Assembly (NCBI RefSeq): GCF_010093185.1
Contig: NZ_PDWL01000030.1
Span: forward strand, 1-39,353
Direction: 5' to 3'
DNA length: 39,353 nt
From: Pseudoxanthomonas jiangsuensis
Lineage (GTDB): Bacteria > Pseudomonadota > Gammaproteobacteria > Xanthomonadales > Xanthomonadaceae
Below the pieces are notes generated by a model. The model saw only the letters and a program-made list of their open reading frames with translations, ran no database searches and was not told the origin of the DNA. Made by a program: the position numbers and the translations under genes. Position 1 is the stretch's first letter. Each line of letters begins with the position of its first letter. Of this stretch, positions 35,224-39,353 are shown one piece after another.

Positions 35224-36537
35224 ATGCACCGATCGCGTCATCGCCTGCGCCTGCAGGCCGTACTTTCCTGCCTGTTCGCCGTCGCCGCGGCCCTGCCCGC
35301 GCTCGCCCATCCGCCGGCCGCGGCCGAAGAAGGTCGCGCCGGCGTCGCCCGGATCGACCGCGCCCGGATCGACGCCGCGCTCGCCGGCCTGGTCGAGTCC
35401 GGCCAGATCGTCGGCGCCTCGGCGCTGGTCTGGCAGGACGGGCGCGAGGCCTATTTCGGCGCCTTCGGCCTGGCCGACCGCGAGGCCGGGCGGCCGATGG
35501 CGCGCGACACCCTGGCCCAGATCTTCTCGATGACCAAGCCGGTCACCGGGGTGGCGCTGATGCAGCTGTACGAACAGGGCCGCTTCCAGCTCGACGACCC
35601 GCTCGCCCAACACCTGCCGGAGTTCGCTTCGGTGCGCGTATACGGCGGCACCGACGTCCACGGCCAGCCGCTTTTGCTGGCGCCGCAGCGGCCGGTCACG
35701 GTGCGCGACCTGCTGCGCCACACCGCGGGGCTGGTGGACGGCGAGGGCGCCCTCGGCCCGGTGGGCGACATGTACCGCGCGGCCGATCCGGAGAATTTCG
35801 ACATCCCCCTGGCCGAGGAAGTGCGGCGGATCGCCGGCGTGCCGCTGCTGTACCAGCCGGGCACGCGCTGGCTGTACTCGCCGGCGGTGGACGTGCAGGC
35901 CCGGCTGGTGGAAGTTCTGTCCGGCGAGCCGTTCGACCGCTACCTGGAACGGCACGTGTTCGCGCCGCTGAAGATGAAGGACACCCGCTACGTCCTGCGC
36001 CGCCAGGACTGGCCGCGGATGGCGGCCCTGTACCGGCGCAGCGACGACGGCGCGATGACCCGCATCCCCGATGCCGAGGCCTACAAGCTCAACGGCCGCG
36101 ACACCGCGCGCAAGCCGGGCAGCTGGGGCCTGGTCTCGACCCTGGACGACTACATGCGCTTCGCGCGGATGCTGGTCGACGGCGGCCAGCTGGACGGCGT
36201 GCGCCTGCTGCAGCCGGCCACGGTGCGGCTGATGGCCAGCGACGCCCTGCCGGCGACGGTCGCGGACCGCTCGTGGCTGCCCGGCAAGGGCCAGGTCGGC
36301 TTCGGCATCGACTTCGCCGTGCGCACCGCGCCGCCGGCCAGCGCCGCGGAGGCCTCGGGCGAGGTCGGCGAGTTCTTCTGGGACGGTGCGGCCAACACCC
36401 TGTTCTGGGTCGATCCGGTCAACCGGATCACCGCGGTGCTGTTCGCGCAGTGGCTGCCGTTCGGCAAGGTACCCCTGCACAAGGCCTTCCGCGACGCGGT
36501 CTACGCCGACGACAGCTCCGCGGCCGCGCCGCGGTAG
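35224..36537 (+). CDS. Secreted beta-lactamase-fold serine hydrolase
   Basis: The 437-residue protein has a signal peptide (LQAVLSCLFAVAAALPALAH, cleavage after about residue 28) and a class C-beta-lactamase/esterase fold. The nucleophile is Ser102 in SMTK with Lys105, and the second motif is Tyr218-Ser-Pro instead of the YxN of true AmpC, which is common in esterases and peptidases of this family. It acts in the periplasm or outside; the substrate is unknown, and beta-lactam resistance should not be assumed. The ATG follows GGGAGGGG with good spacing. It is not a known pigment gene. Confidence 0.88.
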   Translation: MHRSRHRLRLQAVLSCLFAVAAALPALAHPPAAAEEGRAGVARIDRARIDAALAGLVESGQIVGASALVWQDGREAYFGAFGLADREAGRPMARDTLAQIFSMTKPVTGVALMQLYEQGRFQLDDPLAQHLPEFASVRVYGGTDVHGQPLLLAPQRPVTVRDLLRHTAGLVDGEGALGPVGDMYRAADPENFDIPLAEEVRRIAGVPLLYQPGTRWLYSPAVDVQARLVEVLSGEPFDRYLERHVFAPLKMKDTRYVLRRQDWPRMAALYRRSDDGAMTRIPDAEAYKLNGRDTARKPGSWGLVSTLDDYMRFARMLVDGGQLDGVRLLQPATVRLMASDALPATVADRSWLPGKGQVGFGIDFAVRTAPPASAAEASGEVGEFFWDGAANTLFWVDPVNRITAVLFAQWLPFGKVPLHKAFRDAVYADDSSAAAPR

Positions 36538-36554
36538 ATAAGGGGAAAACGCGT

Positions 36555-36572
36555 GGGGCGCCTCAGCGCCCC
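36555..36572 (-). terminator. Terminator overlapping the patatin gene stop
   Basis: On the minus strand GGGGCGC and GCGCCCC form a seven-base-pair stem around a TGAG loop, followed by ACGCGTTTTCCCC. The TGA in the loop is the stop codon of the patatin-like gene, so the hairpin includes the end of the coding region. Confidence 0.6.
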
Positions 36573-37675
36573 GCCGGCACGCAGTCGCCTTCCTTGCGCC
36601 GGAACGGGTTCCAGCGCGAACCCTCCTCGCAGACCGGTTCAGGCGCGGCCTGCGCCGCGCGCCGGGCCGCGGCGTCGGCCTCCACCTGGGCCAGCCGCGC
36701 GCGCGCCTGCTGCAGCCTCGATGCCTGCAGCTTCTGCACCGCGGCGCGGATCTGCGGCAGGGCCGCAAGCGCGGCCTTCTCGCCTTCCAGGATCGCCTGG
36801 TTGCGGCGGGTGAAATCGGCCGAGCCGTAGTCGAGCACGTTCGGCCGGATCACCACGTCGGCGCGCGCCAGTTCCTGCTCGCCCAGGCGCTGGCCCATGA
36901 TCGCGATCGACTGGTTGACGATCCCGAGCATACCGTCCGGGCGACGGCCGGTAGCCTTGCTGGAGATGTCCACGGCGATCACGAAGTCGGCGCCGAGCTG
37001 GCGCGCGGCGTCCACCGGCACCGGGCTGACCACGCCGCCGTCCACGTACTGGAAGCTGCCGATGGTCACCGGTTCGAACACCCCCGGCACGCTGCTGGAG
37101 GCGCGCACCGCCTGGCCGGTGTTGCCGCGCACGAACACGGTGCGCTCGCCGGTCTCCAGGCGCGTGGCCACCGCCGCGAACGGCTTGCGCAGGCGCTCGA
37201 TCGGGCGCTTGCCGACCTGCTCGTTGACGTAGTCCTGCAGGGCCTGGCCCTGGACCAGGCCGCCGGAGAACAGGCGCACGTCGCGGATACTGGCCTCGTC
37301 CAGCGCCACCGCCTTCTCCTGCAGCTGGAACGGGTCCATGCCGCCGGCGTAGAACGAACCGACCACGCTGCCGGCGCTGGTGCCCGCGACCACGTCGGGG
37401 ACGAAGCCGTTGGCCTCCAGCATCTTGATCACGCCGATGTGGGCGAAGCCCTTGGCCGCGCCGCCGCCCAGGGCCAGGCCGATCTTCAGCGGCGGCAGCG
37501 CCGGGTCGGCGGGCGCCGGGGCCACGGGCGCGGCCGGCGGCGGCGGTTCGGTGCGGGTGTTGCCGCCGCAGGCGGCAAGCAGCAGGCTGACCGACAGCAC
37601 GCCGGCCAGCAGGGGCCGGGCCTGGGGCGCGATCCGGCGGCGGGAGGACGGAAGCGGGGCGGCGGTCGGATTCAC
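36563..37675 (-). CDS. Patatin-like phospholipase lipoprotein
   Basis: The 370-residue protein has a lipoprotein signal sequence with lipobox LLAAC (Cys36), then a Pro-rich linker and a patatin domain. The oxyanion hole is GGGAAKGFAHIG (about 70-81), the nucleophile Ser100 lies in GTSAG, and the catalytic Asp is in YVDGGVVSP near 220. The C-terminal part has a coiled-coil-like Ala/Gln/Arg stretch and ends with basic residues. It is probably a membrane-attached lipid hydrolase of the RssA/YlbK group. The start is GTG at 37675 with a poor ribosome-binding site. It lies downstream of the AMP ligase on the same strand with a 47-base gap. Confidence 0.87.
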   Translation of the reverse strand: MNPTAAPLPSSRRRIAPQARPLLAGVLSVSLLLAACGGNTRTEPPPPAAPVAPAPADPALPPLKIGLALGGGAAKGFAHIGVIKMLEANGFVPDVVAGTSAGSVVGSFYAGGMDPFQLQEKAVALDEASIRDVRLFSGGLVQGQALQDYVNEQVGKRPIERLRKPFAAVATRLETGERTVFVRGNTGQAVRASSSVPGVFEPVTIGSFQYVDGGVVSPVPVDAARQLGADFVIAVDISSKATGRRPDGMLGIVNQSIAIMGQRLGEQELARADVVIRPNVLDYGSADFTRRNQAILEGEKAALAALPQIRAAVQKLQASRLQQARARLAQVEADAAARRAAQAAPEPVCEEGSRWNPFRRKEGDCVPAGR

Positions 37676-37722
37676 GGGGACGGAGCTGCGGGTTGGCGCC
37701 GCGGCATGCGGACGCGGGGATT

Positions 37723-39117
37723 CTAGGCGGCGTCGCCCGGGGCTTCCGGCACGGCGGATGAATGCGGCTCGGCCAGGGCCGCGGGCAGGGCGTCGCGGCG
37801 CAGCTTGCCGGTGGCGTTGCGCGGCAGGACCGGCAGCAGCCGCAGCCGGCGCGGCAGGAACACCGGATCGACCGCGCCACGCAGGGCCTCGACGATGTCG
37901 GCAGGCGCAAGCCCCGGCGCTACCGCCAGCGCCGCGATCCGGCCGACCGCGCCCTCGCGTTCCGGCTCCAGTTGCAGGACCACGCCGTCCTCCACACCCG
38001 GGACGGCGAGCAGGCGCCGGGTCAGGTCGCCGAGCGAGGCGCGCTTGCCGGCGATCTCCAGCAGGTCGGCCTGGCGCCCGCACAGGCGGAAGCGGCCGTC
38101 GGCCGCGACCTCCATCAGGTCGGCCAGCGCCACCGGCGCCGGCAGGTGCGGGGCATGCACCAGGGTGCCGTCCGGCTGCGGCGTCAGCCGGGTGCCGGGC
38201 AACGGCGTCCACCAGGCATCGCGGGCGGTGCGGCGGCGGGCGAACACGCAGGTCTCGGTGGAGCCGAACACCTCGCGCACCTCGGCGCCGTAGCGGTCCT
38301 CGGCCTCGGCCGCCAGCTCCGGCGCCAGCGGCGCGGTGGCCGAGACGATCCCGGCCAGCGGCGGCAGGGCCACGCCCGAGCGCAGCAGGGCGCGCAGGTG
38401 CACCGGGGTGGTCACCAGCAGCCGCGCGCCGGCGGCGTCCTCCAGTGCGCGGGCCACGTCGGCCGGCAGCAGCGGCCGCCCGGCATGCACCGCCGCGCCA
38501 CCCAGCAGGGGCAGCAGCACCGACAGCTCCATCCCGTACATGTGCTGCGGTGGCACCGTGGCCACCACCTGCGGCTGCGCCGGGCCCCACAGGTCGGCCA
38601 GCGCCGCCAGGTTCTGCGCGGTGCCGGTGGCGAACGCGGCCCAGGTCTTGGCGTGCGCCTGCGGCCGGCCGGTGCTGCCGGAGGTGTAGCCGATCGCGGC
38701 CAGCGCCTGCGGATCGACCCGGGCCGGGACGGCGTCGGGCGATCCATCCGCCGCAGCGGCCAGCGGCGACGGTCCGGCGTGTGCGCCGAGGGCATCGCCT
38801 TCCAGGCGGTAGGCGCCGCCGCCGGCGTGCGCCTGCAGGATCTCGGCCACCGTGCCCGGCGCCCCGGACGGCGGCAGCAGGGCCACCTGGCCGCGCAGGG
38901 CCGCGGCGCAGAAGCCGAGCAGGAAGCGGTAGCGGTCGTCGGCCAGGTGGACCACGTGCCGCGCCTCGGGCAGGGCCGCGGCCAGCGCCCGGGCACGGGC
39001 CAGGAATTCGCCCAGGACGATCGTCCGTTCGCCGTCGAACACCAGCGCGCGCCCCGGATCGCCCACCGCCAATGGCATGGAGACGGCGGCGGTGGGGTTC
39101 TGGACGACGGCGGACAT
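37723..39117 (-). CDS. 3-hydroxybenzoate:ACP (AMP) ligase of the pigment locus (XanA2-like)
   Basis: The 464-residue adenylate-forming enzyme has the P-loop motif GYTSGSTGRPQAHAKTW, the AMP-binding VFGSTETCVFARR, the hinge region FRLCGRQADLLEIAGKRASL and the C-terminal catalytic Lys in NATGKLRRDAL. In xanthomonadin and aryl polyene synthesis the equivalent ligase activates 3-hydroxybenzoate and loads it on ACP; the nearby chorismatase and ACP support that. ATG at 39117 (MSAVVQNPTAAVSMPLAVGD) is chosen; the open frame extends 69 codons upstream through low-complexity Ala/Arg sequence. The protein is rather short for the family, mostly in the N-terminal lobe. Confidence 0.87.
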   Translation of the reverse strand: MSAVVQNPTAAVSMPLAVGDPGRALVFDGERTIVLGEFLARARALAAALPEARHVVHLADDRYRFLLGFCAAALRGQVALLPPSGAPGTVAEILQAHAGGGAYRLEGDALGAHAGPSPLAAAADGSPDAVPARVDPQALAAIGYTSGSTGRPQAHAKTWAAFATGTAQNLAALADLWGPAQPQVVATVPPQHMYGMELSVLLPLLGGAAVHAGRPLLPADVARALEDAAGARLLVTTPVHLRALLRSGVALPPLAGIVSATAPLAPELAAEAEDRYGAEVREVFGSTETCVFARRRTARDAWWTPLPGTRLTPQPDGTLVHAPHLPAPVALADLMEVAADGRFRLCGRQADLLEIAGKRASLGDLTRRLLAVPGVEDGVVLQLEPEREGAVGRIAALAVAPGLAPADIVEALRGAVDPVFLPRRLRLLPVLPRNATGKLRRDALPAALAEPHSSAVPEAPGDAA

Positions 39118-39322
39118 CGTGGCGTTCGGTTCCCGGCACGGCGCCCGGCGGCGCACGAGGCGGCCAGCATGGCCGGCGGCGCCAGCGCAGGCAAGGCGGC
39201 GGGCCGCGGCGCCTGCCGCCACGCATGCCGGGGCGCCCGGCGCGAATCGTGACCTCCCGCCCGCGGCCGCGCCCGGGCGGGCTGCTAACCTGCCCGGCTT
39301 CCACGCTTTCGCCATCCCGCGC

Positions 39323-39353
39323 ATGACCCGCCCGACCCGACCGCTTCCCGCCC
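39323..39353 (+). CDS. Possible start of a gene running off the window
   Basis: ATG at 39323 opens a frame (MTRPTRPLPA) continuing to the window edge, divergent from the AMP ligase. Ten codons are too few to identify it. The 205 bases between the two starts (39118-39322) hold no recognisable feature. Confidence 0.25.
   Translation, partial: MTRPTRPLPA

Noticed and set aside
35224..36537. A beta-lactamase resistance gene
   Set aside because: The SxxK motif is present but the YxN motif is replaced by YSP and no KTG motif is evident, so a general serine hydrolase is the safer call.
36563..39304. A possible fusion of the AMP ligase with the patatin-like protein
   Set aside because: The ligase motifs are in another frame; the shared open frame upstream of 37675 is low-complexity shadow sequence.

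Overview
The window is very GC-rich DNA (roughly 70% or more by eye) with tightly packed, often overlapping genes. The RhlB helicase ends in a long RGG/Arg-Pro tail, rhlB and trxA are divergent with rho following trxA, rpoH carries a canonical RpoH box, and there is a xanthomonadin-type aryl polyene pigment cluster with a chorismatase. Together these point to a member of the Xanthomonadaceae/Lysobacteraceae, most likely a high-GC Lysobacter, Luteimonas or Pseudoxanthomonas relative. No tRNA, rRNA, CRISPR array, prophage or intact insertion sequence was seen.

Layout. Bases 1-4188 (+): priA (5' end not in the window), a type II NADH dehydrogenase and a TRIC/YicG-like membrane protein, closed by a hairpin terminator shared with rpoH. 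Bases 4278-9491 (-): ftsE-ftsX-tandem-receiver response regulator-ung as one coupled operon, then a pirin gene, then rpoH. A CIRCE-like inverted repeat sits directly against the rpoH start. Bases 9611-13903: rhlB (-), trxA (+) and rho (+, TTG start, C-rich leader). Bases 13963-14943 (-): an apparently N-terminally shortened PepSY-type membrane protein. Bases 15046-16899 (+): a KefB/KefC-type antiporter. Bases 16900-17428: 0.5 kb of intergenic repeats. Bases 17429-20993 (-): ycgL and an 1104-residue membrane-anchored ankyrin protein.

Bases 21177-39117 hold the pigment locus. A + strand group (ketosynthase, ketosynthase-like chain-length factor, family 2 glycosyltransferase) is followed by a second, unrelated-looking antiporter. 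A - strand group then encodes ACP, a COG4648 membrane protein, a hotdog dehydratase, an acyltransferase, a LolA-like protein, an MMPL exporter, a second hotdog protein and, beyond a repeat island, a ketoreductase. A divergent + pair (flavin halogenase-like protein, XanB2-type chorismatase) and a - strand AMP ligase complete it. Read together: the chorismatase makes 3-hydroxybenzoate, the ligase and ACP load it, ketosynthase/ketoreductase/dehydratases build the polyene, and the acyltransferase, LolA-like protein and MMPL exporter attach and move it to the outer membrane. A serine hydrolase and a patatin-like lipoprotein are interleaved.

The most unusual signal is a dispersed structured repeat seen three times (16953-17049 on -, 17271-17366 and 26491-26586 on +). 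Each copy has a long outer stem enclosing two hairpins. All six hairpin loops carry GGA, several in a context matching the CsrA/RsmA recognition sequence, and paired stem changes and G-U wobbles support an RNA function. The other strong signals are the CIRCE-like element on rpoH and a receiver domain lacking its phospho-acceptor Asp in the ftsEX operon.
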